DNA of 64,000 bases. Origin: Spongiactinospora rosea. GTDB taxonomy: Bacteria > Actinomycetota > Actinomycetes > Streptosporangiales > Streptosporangiaceae. Location of the stretch: NCBI RefSeq assembly GCF_003315795.1, contig NZ_QMEY01000006.1, forward strand, positions 62,001 through 126,000, read 5' to 3'. The notes under the pieces are model-generated. The model did not search any database. It was given only the letters and a program-made list of their open reading frames with translations, and had not been told where the DNA came from. Positions 16,180 through 25,038 of the stretch are shown one piece after another. Positions within the stretch are counted from its first letter, which is position 1. Each line of letters begins with the position of its first letter. A program made the translations under genes and the position numbers.

Positions 16180-16944
16180 TCAGATGGCCTCTCCGCCGCC
16201 GTCCTGGCGTCCCTCCGGCGCGGGCGAGCCGGGGCGCGACTCGCTCGGTGAGGGGGTCGGTGACGGTTCGCGGGGCATCGGCGTCGTCGGCACCGGCGGC
16301 GGGGTGGGCACGAACATCGTCGGCGGCAGCGGCCGCATCGGCCGGGCCTGGTCGTCGGCGCGGCCGAACACCAGCCATCCCACCACGAACAGCAGGGCCA
16401 GCATCAGCCCCAGCACCGCGCCCGCGGCCAGCACCGCCCGCCGAGTCTCGGTCGGCGGCGGCGCGGGGCGCGGCGGCGCGGGCAGCGCGGGGGCCCGGTC
16501 GGAGATCCAGTGCGGCACGAAGTCCGGGCCGTGGCGTTCGCCGATCAGCATGCCGCTGACCAGCACCGGTTCCAGGAACCGCTCGGCGCCGGGCCGCCCG
16601 GGCAGGTAGGGCGTGGCCACCCACGGCGCCTCGCCCACGTCCATCGCCACCACGGGCGGGAAGGTGTCCAGCACCGCCGTGCGGCGGCCCGAGCGCCGCG
16701 CCACCCAGCCGCGTACCCCGCCGCGCTCGGGCGCGGCCTGGGTGATGGCGGTGACGAACCGATCCCGCGCGGCGGCGTCGAAGGCGGCGCCGCGGGTCAG
16801 CAGCGCCACCGACACCGCCCGCCCGTCCGGGGCCTGCGCGAGGTAGACCAGCCCGGCGGGGCCCGCCCGCAGGCGGGCCTGGATCACGAACGGCCCTAGG
16901 CTGGGCGGATCGCCGTTCTGCAGCGGACTGGCCACACCAGTCAT
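16180..16944 (-). CDS. Degenerate Ser/Thr-kinase-like single-pass membrane protein
   Basis: 254 residues. Residues ~15-75 resemble the N-lobe of actinobacterial Ser/Thr kinases (LGPFVIQARLRAGPAGLVYLAQAPDGRAVSVALL), but the glycine loop is eroded and the catalytic VAVK lysine is replaced (VSVAL). No HRD, DFG or activation loop follows. A hydrophobic helix (AVLAAGAVLGLMLALLFVVGWLVFG, about 180-204) is followed by a Pro/Ser/Thr-rich extracytoplasmic tail. It cannot be an active kinase; a scaffold or pseudokinase role is inference. ATG 16944 was chosen (MTGVASPLQNG). Divergent from the MoxR operon. Confidence 0.65.
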   Translation of the reverse strand: MTGVASPLQNGDPPSLGPFVIQARLRAGPAGLVYLAQAPDGRAVSVALLTRGAAFDAAARDRFVTAITQAAPERGGVRGWVARRSGRRTAVLDTFPPVVAMDVGEAPWVATPYLPGRPGAERFLEPVLVSGMLIGERHGPDFVPHWISDRAPALPAPPRPAPPPTETRRAVLAAGAVLGLMLALLFVVGWLVFGRADDQARPMRPLPPTMFVPTPPPVPTTPMPREPSPTPSPSESRPGSPAPEGRQDGGGEAI

Positions 16945-17084
16945 GAAAGCACACCGCCTCGCGGCACGTTCAACACGCCGTTTGGTGGAATAACAACCGT
17001 CATGCAGCTTCTGTGCCCGCGAGCGAAAGGAGAGGCGCACCCCGCCCGGCCCGCCACCGGCCCGGCCCGTGCGCCGCACCGCAG

Positions 17085-18089
17085 ATGACCGTCGCCGAAG
17101 AAGTACCCAGCGGTACCGACGCCGAGGTGCTGCGCCAGGCCCTGGCCGAGGTCAGGCGCGTCATCGTCGGCCAGGAGCACATGGTCGAGCGGCTGCTGGT
17201 GGCGCTGCTCGCCCGCGGGCACTGCCTGCTGGAGGGAGTGCCGGGGGTGGCCAAGACGCTGGCCGCCTCCACCCTGGCCACCGTGGTGGGCGGCAGCTTC
17301 GCCCGGATCCAGTTCACGCCCGACCTGGTGCCCAGCGACATCGTCGGCACCCGCGTCTACCACCCGGCCAGTGAGAGCTTCGACGTCGAACTCGGCCCGG
17401 TGTTCGTCAACTTCCTGCTCGCCGACGAGATCAACCGCGCCCCGGCCAAGGTCCAGTCGGCGCTGCTGGAGGTGATGGCCGAACGGCAGGTCACCCTGGC
17501 CGGGCGCACCCACCCGCTGCCCCGCCCGTTCATCGTGCTGGCCACCCAGAACCCCATCGAGTCCGAGGGGGTGTACCCGCTGCCGGAGGTGCAGCGCGAC
17601 CGGTTCCTGTTCCGGGTGCGGGTCGAGCACCCCGACGCCCGTGAGGAGCTGGAGATCCTGCACCGGATGAGCGTCAAGCCGCCCGCCCCGCGGCCCGTGC
17701 TGGACCCGGCGCGGCTGGCCGCGCTGCAGGACCTCGCCGAGCAGGTGTCGGTCCACCAGCTCGTCGCCGACTACGTGGTGCGGCTGGTGATGGCCACCCG
17801 CGTGCCGGGCGACTACGGCATCGCGGAGATGGCCGACACCATCGAGATCGGCGTCAGCCCCCGCGCCACCCTCGGGCTGGTCGCCGCCGGGCGGGCCCTG
17901 GCGCTGCTGCGGGGGCGGGACTACCTGCTGCCCGACGACGTCCGCGATGTCGCGGTGGACGTCATGGGCCACCGGCTGATGCTCACCTTCGACGCCCTCG
18001 CCGACGGCGTGGCCCCCGATGACGTCGTGCGCCAGATCCTCACCGCCGTGCCCCCGCCGCTGGTGGTGTGGAACCAGGGCCGGCGATGA
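17085..18089 (+). CDS. MoxR-type AAA+ ATPase
   Basis: 334 residues. Walker A GVPGVAKT is at residues 51-58, Walker [11 protein letters not shown] near 115, and the MoxR sensor-1 [10 protein letters not shown] follows. The AAA_lid_2 domain closes the protein. MoxR ATPases act as chaperones that insert metal or assemble complexes together with DUF58 and von Willebrand A partners, exactly the genes that follow here with 4-bp overlaps. No Shine-Dalgarno is evident before ATG 17085. First gene of a three-gene operon. Confidence 0.92.
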   Translation: MTVAEEVPSGTDAEVLRQALAEVRRVIVGQEHMVERLLVALLARGHCLLEGVPGVAKTLAASTLATVVGGSFARIQFTPDLVPSDIVGTRVYHPASESFDVELGPVFVNFLLADEINRAPAKVQSALLEVMAERQVTLAGRTHPLPRPFIVLATQNPIESEGVYPLPEVQRDRFLFRVRVEHPDAREELEILHRMSVKPPAPRPVLDPARLAALQDLAEQVSVHQLVADYVVRLVMATRVPGDYGIAEMADTIEIGVSPRATLGLVAAGRALALLRGRDYLLPDDVRDVAVDVMGHRLMLTFDALADGVAPDDVVRQILTAVPPPLVVWNQGRR

Positions 18090-19057
18090 GGGCCGCCGAA
18101 CAGGCGCTGCGCCGCCTGGAGCTGACCATCGTGCGGCGCCTGGACGGCATGCTGCACGGCTCCCACCAGGGGCTCTTGCCCGGCCCCGGCAGCGAGATGG
18201 GCGACAGCCGCGTCTACGTCCCCGGCGAGGACGACGTGCGGCGCATGGACTGGGCCGTCACCGCCCGCACCACCGTGCCGCACGTACGCGACCTGATCGC
18301 CGACCGGGAGCTGGAGACCTGGGCGCTGGCCGACCTTTCGCCCTCCATGGACTTCGGCACCGCCGCCATGGAGAAACGCGACCTGGTCATCGCGGCCATC
18401 GGCGCCGTGGGGTTCCTGGCCGGGCGGATCGGCGACCGGTTCGGCGCGTACGTGCTGCACGAGCGGCATGTGCACCGCATCCCGGCGCGTGCCGGGCGGC
18501 CCGCCCTGTACGGGCTGCTGCATTCGCTGATGGACGCCCCCCGCGCCCGGCCGGTGCCCGACCCGGTCACGTTGGCCGAGGGCGTGCAGGTGCTGTCGGC
18601 CGCGCGGCGCCGCCGCGGCATGCGGGTGATCGTCTCCGACTTCCTGGAGCAGCGGCCCGTACTGGACCCGGCCGCCGAACGCCCCTGGGAGCGGCCGATC
18701 CGCCGGCTGGCCGCCCGCCACCAGGTGCTGGCCGTGGAGGTGATCGACCCGCGCGAGCTGGAACTCCCGCCGGTCGGCGTGCTCACCCTCACCGACCCGG
18801 AGACCGGCCGCACCGCCGAGGTGCACCTGACCCGCAAGGTCCGCGAATCCTACGCGCAGGCCGCCGCCGCGCAGCGGGCGGCGACCGCGGCGGCGCTGCG
18901 CCGCTGCGGGGTGGCGCACCTGGTGCTGCGCACCGACCGCGACTGGGTGGCCGACATCGCGCAGTTCGTGCTGCGCCAGCGGCGGATGACCCATCTGGCG
19001 CACCGCCACCCCGCCGCGGGCGGGCGGAGCGGCGCGGGGAAGGCGGGGGGCGCATGA
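18086..19057 (+). CDS. DUF58 domain protein
   Basis: 323 residues. It contains the DUF58 core motif [37 protein letters not shown] and the following [16 protein letters not shown] strand, which resembles a vWA-like fold. The protein is cytoplasmic, without the N-terminal membrane helices some DUF58 proteins have. ATG 18086 overlaps the MoxR stop (ATGA). The partner relationship with MoxR and vWA proteins is family knowledge; the client is unknown. Confidence 0.88.
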   Translation: MRAAEQALRRLELTIVRRLDGMLHGSHQGLLPGPGSEMGDSRVYVPGEDDVRRMDWAVTARTTVPHVRDLIADRELETWALADLSPSMDFGTAAMEKRDLVIAAIGAVGFLAGRIGDRFGAYVLHERHVHRIPARAGRPALYGLLHSLMDAPRARPVPDPVTLAEGVQVLSAARRRRGMRVIVSDFLEQRPVLDPAAERPWERPIRRLAARHQVLAVEVIDPRELELPPVGVLTLTDPETGRTAEVHLTRKVRESYAQAAAAQRAATAAALRRCGVAHLVLRTDRDWVADIAQFVLRQRRMTHLAHRHPAAGGRSGAGKAGGA

Positions 19058-20001
19058 CGTTCCTGTCACCGGGCTGGCTGTGGCTGCTGGCCGCGCTCGT
19101 GCCGCTGGCGGCCGGGTACGTGGCGGCGCAGTTCGCCCGCCGCCGCCACGCCGTGCGGTTTTCCAACCTGCCGCTGCTGTCGCTGGTCTCCCCCGCCGCC
19201 CCCGGGCGGCGCCGCCACCTGGCACCCGCGCTGTTCCTGCTGATGATGACGCTGCTGGTGCTGGCCGTGGCCCGCCCCGCCGACGCGGTACGCGTGCCGC
19301 GCGACCGGGCCACCATCATCATCGCCATGGACATCTCCCTGTCCATGGAGGCCGACGACGTCACCCCTGACCGGATCAGCGCCGCCAAGGACGCCGCCCA
19401 GCGGTTCGTGCGCGATCTGCCCGAACGGTTCAACGTCGGCCTGGTGTCCTTCGCCCGCTCGGCGGCGGTGGTGGTCTCCCCCACCACCGACCACCTGGGC
19501 GTCATCACCGCCATCGGCAACCTGACCACCCGGGCCGGCACCGCCATCGGCGAGGCCGTGTTCAACTCCCTGGACTCCATCCGCTCCTTCGACCAGCGGG
19601 CCGCCACCGACCCGCCGCCGGCGGCGCTGGTACTGCTGTCGGACGGCGACAACACCTCCGGCCGCGCGGTCAGCGAGGCCATCGAGGCGGCCGTGCAGTC
19701 CCGGGTACCGGTCTCGACCATCGCCTACGGCACCCAGGAGGGCACCGTGGTGATCGACGGGCGGGCGGTCAACGTACCGGTCAACAAGGCCACCCTGCAG
19801 ACCCTGTCGGACGGCACCGGCGGGCGGGCCTACGCCGCCGAGTCCGGCACCGAGCTGCGCGAGGTGTACGAGCAGATCGGCACCTCCCTCGGCTACAAGA
19901 TCGTCCATCAGGAGATCGGGCAGTGGTTCGTGCTGGCGGCGCTGCTGGCCGGGGCGCTGGTGGCGGCGTTCTCGCTGCTGTTCGGCTCGCGCCTGCCCTG
20001 A
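19054..20001 (+). CDS. Membrane-anchored von Willebrand factor A protein (BatA-like)
   Basis: 315 residues. An N-terminal membrane segment ([25 protein letters not shown]) and a second near 60-75 precede a vWA domain with an intact MIDAS: DISLSM (DxSxS), a Thr in [11 protein letters not shown], and [12 protein letters not shown]-terminal hydrophobic helix ([19 protein letters not shown]) anchors the end. It should display its metal-ion-dependent adhesion domain at the membrane and work with the MoxR ATPase. ATG 19054 overlaps the DUF58 stop by 4 bp. It ends the operon. Confidence 0.9.
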   Translation: MTFLSPGWLWLLAALVPLAAGYVAAQFARRRHAVRFSNLPLLSLVSPAAPGRRRHLAPALFLLMMTLLVLAVARPADAVRVPRDRATIIIAMDISLSMEADDVTPDRISAAKDAAQRFVRDLPERFNVGLVSFARSAAVVVSPTTDHLGVITAIGNLTTRAGTAIGEAVFNSLDSIRSFDQRAATDPPPAALVLLSDGDNTSGRAVSEAIEAAVQSRVPVSTIAYGTQEGTVVIDGRAVNVPVNKATLQTLSDGTGGRAYAAESGTELREVYEQIGTSLGYKIVHQEIGQWFVLAALLAGALVAAFSLLFGSRLP

Positions 20002-20047
20002 GGCGGCGGGCGGGGGTGGTGCCCGGGGATTGGTAACGTCGGTGCCC

Positions 20048-20662
20048 GTGGCGCACTACTTCTCCGAGCGGCCCGAAGGGGCCCGGGCGGGCACGGCGAG
20101 CGGGTCGGTCACGCTCGTCCTGCCCGATCTGCATCTGCGGCTGGCGACCGGCGGCGGGATGTTCTCCCCCGGCAGGATCGACCCCGGCACGCGGGTGCTG
20201 CTGGAGACCGTGCCGCCGCCGCCCGCCACGGGCGACCTGCTGGACCTGGGCTGCGGGTACGGCCCGATCGCGCTGACCATGGCCATGCGTGCGCCGCAGG
20301 CGACGGTGTGGGCGGTGGATGTGAACCGGGCGGCGCTGGAGCTGTGTGCGGCGAATGCCACGGCCCACGGCCTTTACAAAGTAAGGTCGGTGCATGCCGA
20401 CGAGGTGCCGCCCGATGTGCGATTCGCCGCGATCTGGTCAAATCCGGCCATCCGGATCGGCAAGCCCGCCCTGCACGCGATGCTGACCCGCTGGCTGGAC
20501 CGCCTCGCCCCCGGCGGCACCGCGCACCTGGTGGTGCAGAAACACCTCGGCTCGGACTCCCTGCAGCGATGGCTGGCCGGCCAGGGCCACCCGGCGGAGC
20601 GCGTGGCGTCCCGATCGTCGTACCGGATACTGAAAGTGGAGGCCAAGGTGGAGTCCAGGTGA
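20048..20662 (+). CDS. RsmC-like class I SAM-dependent methyltransferase
   Basis: 204 residues. Motif I is LLDLGCGYGPIALTMA, the acidic strand is VWAVDVN, and the motif IV region is IWSNPAIRIGK. The family (small RsmC/RlmG-like) normally has NPP(F/Y/I) here; the second proline is alanine in this protein, which could reduce activity. GTG 20048 is preceded by a TAACGT -10-like hexamer only ~8 bp away, so the mRNA may be leaderless. Codons 109-112 (CTT TAC AAA GTA, Leu-Tyr-Lys-Val) are the second copy of the 13-mer motif. The TrmH-like gene follows with a 4-bp overlap, suggesting a shared RNA-modification role. Confidence 0.82.
   Translation: MAHYFSERPEGARAGTASGSVTLVLPDLHLRLATGGGMFSPGRIDPGTRVLLETVPPPPATGDLLDLGCGYGPIALTMAMRAPQATVWAVDVNRAALELCAANATAHGLYKVRSVHADEVPPDVRFAAIWSNPAIRIGKPALHAMLTRWLDRLAPGGTAHLVVQKHLGSDSLQRWLAGQGHPAERVASRSSYRILKVEAKVESR
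20371..20383 (+). repeat. AT-rich 13-mer motif, copy 2
   Basis: CCTTTACAAAGTA inside the RsmC-like methyltransferase gene, in frame as CTT TAC AAA GTA. The local context is otherwise strongly GC-rich and uses G/C-ending codons. Confidence 0.8.
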
Positions 20663-21231
20663 ACGGCGGAGTCGCGGCGAACACCCGCAGGCAGTTGCGC
20701 CCGACCGACGTCAAACGGCTCAACCGCGCCTGGCGGCGCTCCACCGAGGGCCGGCTGGCGCTGATCCTGGAATCGGTCACCAGCCCGTTCAACATCGGCA
20801 CCATCTTCCGCACCGCCGCCGCGTTCGGCGTCGAGCGGATCTGGCTGGCGGGCAACGCCACCCCGCCGACCACCCAGAAGGCGCAGAAGACCGCCCTCGG
20901 CACCGACCGGCTGGTGGCCTGGGAGGAGCCCGTCGCGGCCGTCACGGCCGTCCAGGCGGCCCGCCAGGACGGTTTCACGGTCGTGGCCGTGGAACTGAGC
21001 GGCGACGCCGTACCGCTGCACGAGGCGCCGCTCGGCGGCCCGGTGTGCCTGGCCCTGGGCGGGGAGGACCACGGCTGCTCCCCCGCGCTGCTGGAGGCCG
21101 CCGACGCGGCGTGCTACATCCCTCAGGTAGGCCGGGTCGGGTCCTTCAACGTCGGCATCGCCGCCGCCATCGCCATGGCCGAGGCCCGCCGCCGCGAATG
21201 GGCCGCCCCACCGGCCGGCGACGGCCCCTGA
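20659..21231 (+). CDS. TrmH/SpoU-family RNA 2'-O-methyltransferase
   Basis: 190 residues. SPOUT knot motifs are all present: SVTSPFNIGTIFRTAAAFG (motif 1 Asn/Arg), VCLALGGEDHG (motif 2), and VGSFNVGIAAAIAMAEA (motif 3). A short N-terminal basic stretch precedes the fold. The closest functional type is tRNA Gm18 methyltransferase (TrmH), but the rRNA versus tRNA target cannot be decided here. GTG 20659 overlaps the previous stop (GTGA) and has AAGGTGGAG upstream. Confidence 0.88.
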   Translation: MNGGVAANTRRQLRPTDVKRLNRAWRRSTEGRLALILESVTSPFNIGTIFRTAAAFGVERIWLAGNATPPTTQKAQKTALGTDRLVAWEEPVAAVTAVQAARQDGFTVVAVELSGDAVPLHEAPLGGPVCLALGGEDHGCSPALLEAADAACYIPQVGRVGSFNVGIAAAIAMAEARRREWAAPPAGDGP

Positions 21232-21303
21232 GACAGCGCTGAGACGGCCCTGGGACCGGCCCCTGAGAGCGGGGCCTTTACGGCGAACGTTCACCTCCCC
21301 GGA

Positions 21304-21333
21304 CTGACGCCGGGCCCCCGCACCGGGCATACT
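21304..21333 (+). promoter_or_regulatory. Putative leaderless promoter of the GDPD gene
   Basis: CTGACG (21304-21309), an 18-bp spacer and CATACT (21328-21333) place +1 at about 21340, at the GTG start of the following gene (21341). No Shine-Dalgarno sequence is present. Confidence 0.45.
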
Positions 21334-21340
21334 CCTGCAC

Positions 21341-22141
21341 GTGCAGCGACGCTTCCCCTTCCTCGACCATCCCGGCCCGCTGGCCTTCGCCCACCGCGGC
21401 GGGGCCGATGAGGGCCGGGAGAACACCGTCGCCGCCTTCACCCGCGCGGTGGACCTCGGCTACACCTACCTGGAGACCGACGCCCACGCCACCTCCGACG
21501 GGGTGCTGCTCGCCTTCCACGACCACACCCTGGACCGGGTCACCGACCGCACCGGCCGGATCGCCGAACTCCCCTACCGGATGGTGCGCCGGGCCCGCGT
21601 CGGCGGCGTCGATGAGATCCCCCTCCTGGAGGACCTGCTCGGCAGCTGGCCGCGGGCCCGGTTCAACATCGACGTCAAGGAGGCCGGCGCGATCGGCCCG
21701 CTGGCCGAGGCGATCAAGCGAACCGCCGCCCACGACCGGGTGTGCCTGACCTCCTTCTCCGACGAACGGCTCACCCGCGCCCGCGCCGCCGTCGGCCGCG
21801 AGGTGTGCTCGGCGCTGGGCCCGCGCGGGGTGGCCGCGCTGCGCGCCGCCGCCGCCACCTCCGGGTACGGCAGGCTGCTGACCCGCCTGGCCCGCGCCCA
21901 GGTGCCGTGCGTGCAGGTCCCGGTCGGGTTTCGCGGGCTGCGCGTCACCACCCGGGCCCTGGTGCGCACCGCGCACGCCCTGGGCATGCAGGTCCACGTG
22001 TGGACGATCAACGACCCGGCGCGCATGGAACAACTGCTCGACCTCGGCGTGGACGGCATCATGTCCGACAACATCAGCGGCCTGCGGGAGGTGCTGCGGG
22101 CGCGCGGCATGTGGCACCCGCTGACCCCCGCCCCCTCCTGA
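21341..22141 (+). CDS. Glycerophosphodiester phosphodiesterase
   Basis: 266 residues with the GDPD TIM-barrel signature: AFAHRGGADEGRENTVAAF (catalytic HR...E), ETDAHATSDGVLLAFHDHTLDR (metal-binding E-D and catalytic His), FNIDVKE, and C-terminal VHVWTINDPARMEQLLDLGVDGIMSDN. It hydrolyses glycerophosphodiesters to glycerol-3-phosphate and an alcohol. No signal peptide, so cytoplasmic. GTG 21341 sits right at a predicted transcription start. Confidence 0.93.
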   Translation: MQRRFPFLDHPGPLAFAHRGGADEGRENTVAAFTRAVDLGYTYLETDAHATSDGVLLAFHDHTLDRVTDRTGRIAELPYRMVRRARVGGVDEIPLLEDLLGSWPRARFNIDVKEAGAIGPLAEAIKRTAAHDRVCLTSFSDERLTRARAAVGREVCSALGPRGVAALRAAAATSGYGRLLTRLARAQVPCVQVPVGFRGLRVTTRALVRTAHALGMQVHVWTINDPARMEQLLDLGVDGIMSDNISGLREVLRARGMWHPLTPAPS

Positions 22142-22207
22142 AGCGCCCCTCTTTTGCCCGAAGCCGATGACCCCGGCCCATCCCCTCCCCGACGTCCAGG
22201 AGCATCC

Positions 22208-23563
22208 ATGACGGCCCCCGCCGCCCAGCAGGAGACCCCCGAGGCCCGCAGACGCGAGCAACGCGGCTGGTACTGGTACGACTGGGCGAACTCGGCGTTC
22301 CCGACCACCGTGCTGACCGTGTTCCTCGGCCCCTACCTGACCGAGCTGGCCACTACCGCCGCCGCCGGGCGCACCTATGTCGACGTCCTCGGCTTCGACG
22401 TGCGCCCCAGCGCCTACTACAGCTTCGTCGTCGGCGTCGCCGCCATCATCCAGATCATCGTGATGCCCGTCGCCGGGGCGCTGGCCGACCACACCGGCCG
22501 CAAACGGGAGCTGATGGCGCTGTTCGCCTACCTGGGCGCGGGCGCCACCGGCTGCTTCTGGTTCGTCACGGACGGCGGCTACCTGCTAGGCGGGGTGCTG
22601 TTCGTGCTCGGCAACGTGGGATTCGCCGCCGCGTTCGTCATCTACAACTCCTTCCTGCCGGACATCGCCGGGCCCGCCGAACGCGACCGGGTCTCGGCGA
22701 TGGGCTGGGGATTCGGCTACCTGGGCGGCGGGCTGCTGCTCGCGGTGCACCTCGCGCTGTTCCTCAAGGCCGATGCCCTCGGCCTTTCCGGCGGCACCGC
22801 CGCCCGCATCGCGCTGGCCTCGGCCGGGGTGTGGTGGGGCGGGTTCACGATCATCCCGCTGCTGCGGCTGCGCAACCGCCGGGCGCTGGCACAAGGCACC
22901 GAGACCGCGCCCCAGGCCGTGGGGCGCAGCTTCCGCCAGCTCGGCCGCACCGTCCGCGAGCTGCGCCGCTACCCGCTGACGCTGGCGTTCCTGGTCGCGT
23001 ACCTGATCTACAACGACGGCGTGCAGACGGTCATCTCCTTCTCGGCCACCTACGCCGACCAGGAGCTGAAACTGCCCCAGGAGGCCAGGATCGGCGCGAT
23101 CTTGATGGTGCAGTTCGTGGCGTTCGGCGGGGCGCTGCTGCTGGGGCGGCTGGCCCGCACCTACGGGGCCAAGAAGGTGGTGCTGGTGGCGCTGGTCGGC
23201 TGGGTCGCCGTGGTGGCCGTGGCCTACTTCCTGCCGCAGGGCTCGGCGCTGCCGTTCTTCGGGCTCGGGTTCGCCATCGCGATCGTGATGGGCGGCACGC
23301 AGGCCCTGTCACGGTCGCTGTACTCCCACGTCATCCCGGCCGGCAAGGAGGCGGAGTACTACAGCCTGTACGAGATCAGCGACAAGGGCTCGACGTTCCT
23401 GGGGTCCTTCACGCTCGGCCTGGCCCTGCAGTACACCGGCAGCTACCGGCTGGGGATCTTGTTCCTGATGGTGTTCTTCGTGCTCGGATTCGTGCTGCTG
23501 GCCCTGGTCGACCTGCCCAAGGCGATCCGCGCGGCGGGCAACGAGGTGCCCCGGCGGATCTAG
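22208..23563 (+). CDS. MFS transporter of the UMF1/Atg22-like family
   Basis: 451 residues with about 12 membrane helices. It begins with the UMF1 signature RGWYWYDWANSAFPTTVLTVFLGPYL and continues with GALADHTGRKRELM (motif A) and FIGLG-type segments including GGTQALSRSLYSHVIPAGKEAEYYSLYEISDKGSTFLG. Family members include fungal vacuolar amino-acid effluxers; bacterial substrates are unproven. ATG 22208 has CCAGGAG at 6 nt. Same strand as the GDPD gene, 66 bp downstream. Confidence 0.88.
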   Translation: MTAPAAQQETPEARRREQRGWYWYDWANSAFPTTVLTVFLGPYLTELATTAAAGRTYVDVLGFDVRPSAYYSFVVGVAAIIQIIVMPVAGALADHTGRKRELMALFAYLGAGATGCFWFVTDGGYLLGGVLFVLGNVGFAAAFVIYNSFLPDIAGPAERDRVSAMGWGFGYLGGGLLLAVHLALFLKADALGLSGGTAARIALASAGVWWGGFTIIPLLRLRNRRALAQGTETAPQAVGRSFRQLGRTVRELRRYPLTLAFLVAYLIYNDGVQTVISFSATYADQELKLPQEARIGAILMVQFVAFGGALLLGRLARTYGAKKVVLVALVGWVAVVAVAYFLPQGSALPFFGLGFAIAIVMGGTQALSRSLYSHVIPAGKEAEYYSLYEISDKGSTFLGSFTLGLALQYTGSYRLGILFLMVFFVLGFVLLALVDLPKAIRAAGNEVPRRI

Positions 23564-23645
23564 CCCGAGGGCCCGGCGGGGAGGGGCGTTGCCCAAGACG
23601 GGGAGCTTCGGCGACAAAAAGCGCGATTGGATCACCCCGCGGGTG

Positions 23646-23671
23646 GGAATCCATCCACGGTATCAAGCGTT
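23646..23671 (+). promoter_or_regulatory. SigR (thiol-stress sigma) type promoter of rbpA
   Basis: GGAAT (23646-23650), exactly 18 bp, then GTT (23669-23671). This matches the SigR/SigH consensus GGAAT-N18-GTT established in actinomycetes, where rbpA is a known target. It lies 56 bp upstream of the rbpA start codon. Confidence 0.75.
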
Positions 23672-23726
23672 GTACGCCAGTGGGAGACAGACCCCTCAAG
23701 ATGGGGCCCTCAGGAGGCATTGAAAC

Positions 23727-24071
23727 ATGGGCGAGCGTGCGCTTCGCGGTACCCGACTCGGCGCGACGAGCTACGAGAACGACCGCAACACCGACCTGGC
23801 TCCGCGCCAGGAGGTGTCCTACACCTGCCCGAAGGGCCATCACTTCGACGTACCGCTCGCCGCGGAGGCCGAGATCCCCGCGACGTGGGAGTGCCGAAGC
23901 TGCGGCGCGGTCGCGGTCCGCGTTGACGGCGAGCTGCCCCAGGCCAAGAAGATGAAGCCGCCGCGGACCCACTGGGACATGCTGCTGGAGCGGCGCACCA
24001 TCGAAGACCTCGAAGAGGTCCTGAACGAACGGCTGGCCATCTTGCGCGCGCAGCGCCGCAAGAGCGCCTGA
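23727..24071 (+). CDS. rbpA: RNA polymerase-binding protein RbpA
   Basis: 114 residues, the usual RbpA length. The N-terminal tail (MGERALRGTRLGATSYENDRN) is followed by the zinc-binding core (TCPKGHHF...WECRSCG; Cys34, His38, Cys56, Cys59), a basic linker (KKMKPPRTHWDMLLERR) and the sigma-interacting helices (EDLEEVLNERLAILR). RbpA binds principal sigma factors and stabilises open complexes in actinobacteria. ATG 23727 has AGGAGG upstream. A SigR-type promoter lies upstream and a strong hairpin terminator downstream. Confidence 0.97.
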   Translation: MGERALRGTRLGATSYENDRNTDLAPRQEVSYTCPKGHHFDVPLAAEAEIPATWECRSCGAVAVRVDGELPQAKKMKPPRTHWDMLLERRTIEDLEEVLNERLAILRAQRRKSA

Positions 24072-24120
24072 CGTCCCCGAAGGCCCCTGTACAAGCGCTG
24101 CACGAGCGCCGCACGAGCGC

Positions 24121-24156
24121 GCGACGCCCCCGGCCCCGCCGGGGGCGTCGCCGTTT
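24121..24156. terminator. Intrinsic terminator after rbpA
   Basis: A perfect 13-bp stem (24121-24133 with 24139-24151, GCGACGCCCCCGG pairing with CCGGGGGCGTCGC) has a 5-nt loop and is followed by CGTTTT. It separates rbpA from the convergent MerR gene. Confidence 0.88.
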
Positions 24157-24174
24157 TCCCGTACGTGAGCGGGG

Positions 24175-25002
24175 TCAGCCTTGGTCGATCGGCATCTGGA
24201 GTTCGGTCCGCCAGCGCTCCTCAGGCTCCGGGTGGGCCACCAGGTACACCTCGCGGGCCGTGCCGTCGGTGCGGTGGCCGTTGTCCTCGATCCAGGTGGC
24301 CAGGGCCTGGTAGCCCTCGCCGATGCCGGCCATCGGGCCGTGATGCGCGTAACAGGCCGCGGCGCCGATCCCGTCCAGGGTCCTGATCTCCAGCGGGCCG
24401 GCGGCCTCAGGGTCCGCGTCAGGGGCGATGGGGCAGGCCGCGGTGACGGTCAGCCGGTCCCCCTCGGCGGGCGCGTACGTGGCCATGGCCGGCCCGGCCG
24501 GGGCGATCCCGGCCTGTTCCAGCGCCCCGAACAGCTCGCCGAACAGGCCCCCGATGACCGGCGCGACGTCCTCGTGGCCGCCGCTCTCGGCGACCCCGGC
24601 GACCAGCGCGACCCGGACCGGCGCGACCGTCTTGACGGTGACGCTCTTCGTGCTCATGGCACCTTCCTTCTCGATCATCCGGAGTCTCGCCTCGATGCGG
24701 GCCAGCCGCGCGGTGTCGGCCGCGATCTGCCGGGCCACCTGCGCCTGCCGCAGCCGCAGCATGCCGCGCAGCTCGGCGGTGCCGACGTCGGCGTCGACGA
24801 TCTTGGCCACCTCGGCGAGGGTGAAACCGAGATCCTTCAGCGCGACCAGCCGGTTGAGCCGCTTCAACTGCCCGGCCTCGTAGTACCGGTAGCCGCTGGA
24901 GGGGTCCACGCGCGCCGGACGCAGCAGCCCGATCGCGTCGTAGTGCCGCAGCATCCGGATCGACACCCGGCCCATCGTGGCGAAATCTCCGATGGTGAAC
25001 AT
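24175..25002 (-). CDS. MerR-family regulator with GyrI-like effector-binding domain
   Basis: 275 residues. The MerR domain (FTIGDFATMGRVSIRMLRHYDAIGLLRPARVDPSSGYRYYEAGQLKRLNRL) and a coiled coil lead into an AraC_E_bind/GyrI-like domain (residues ~125-275; VALVAGVAESGG, YAPAEGDRLTVTAACPI, TLDGIGAAACYAHHGPMAGIGEGYQALATWIEDNG, AREVYLV). This is the BmrR/TipA-like plan used for multidrug sensing. ATG 25002 begins MFTIGDF. The TetR gene lies just upstream on the same strand, 36 bp away. Confidence 0.9.
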   Translation of the reverse strand: MFTIGDFATMGRVSIRMLRHYDAIGLLRPARVDPSSGYRYYEAGQLKRLNRLVALKDLGFTLAEVAKIVDADVGTAELRGMLRLRQAQVARQIAADTARLARIEARLRMIEKEGAMSTKSVTVKTVAPVRVALVAGVAESGGHEDVAPVIGGLFGELFGALEQAGIAPAGPAMATYAPAEGDRLTVTAACPIAPDADPEAAGPLEIRTLDGIGAAACYAHHGPMAGIGEGYQALATWIEDNGHRTDGTAREVYLVAHPEPEERWRTELQMPIDQG

Positions 25003-25038
25003 GACGCGATCACGCTCCCGTCTCACACGGTGTGAGGG

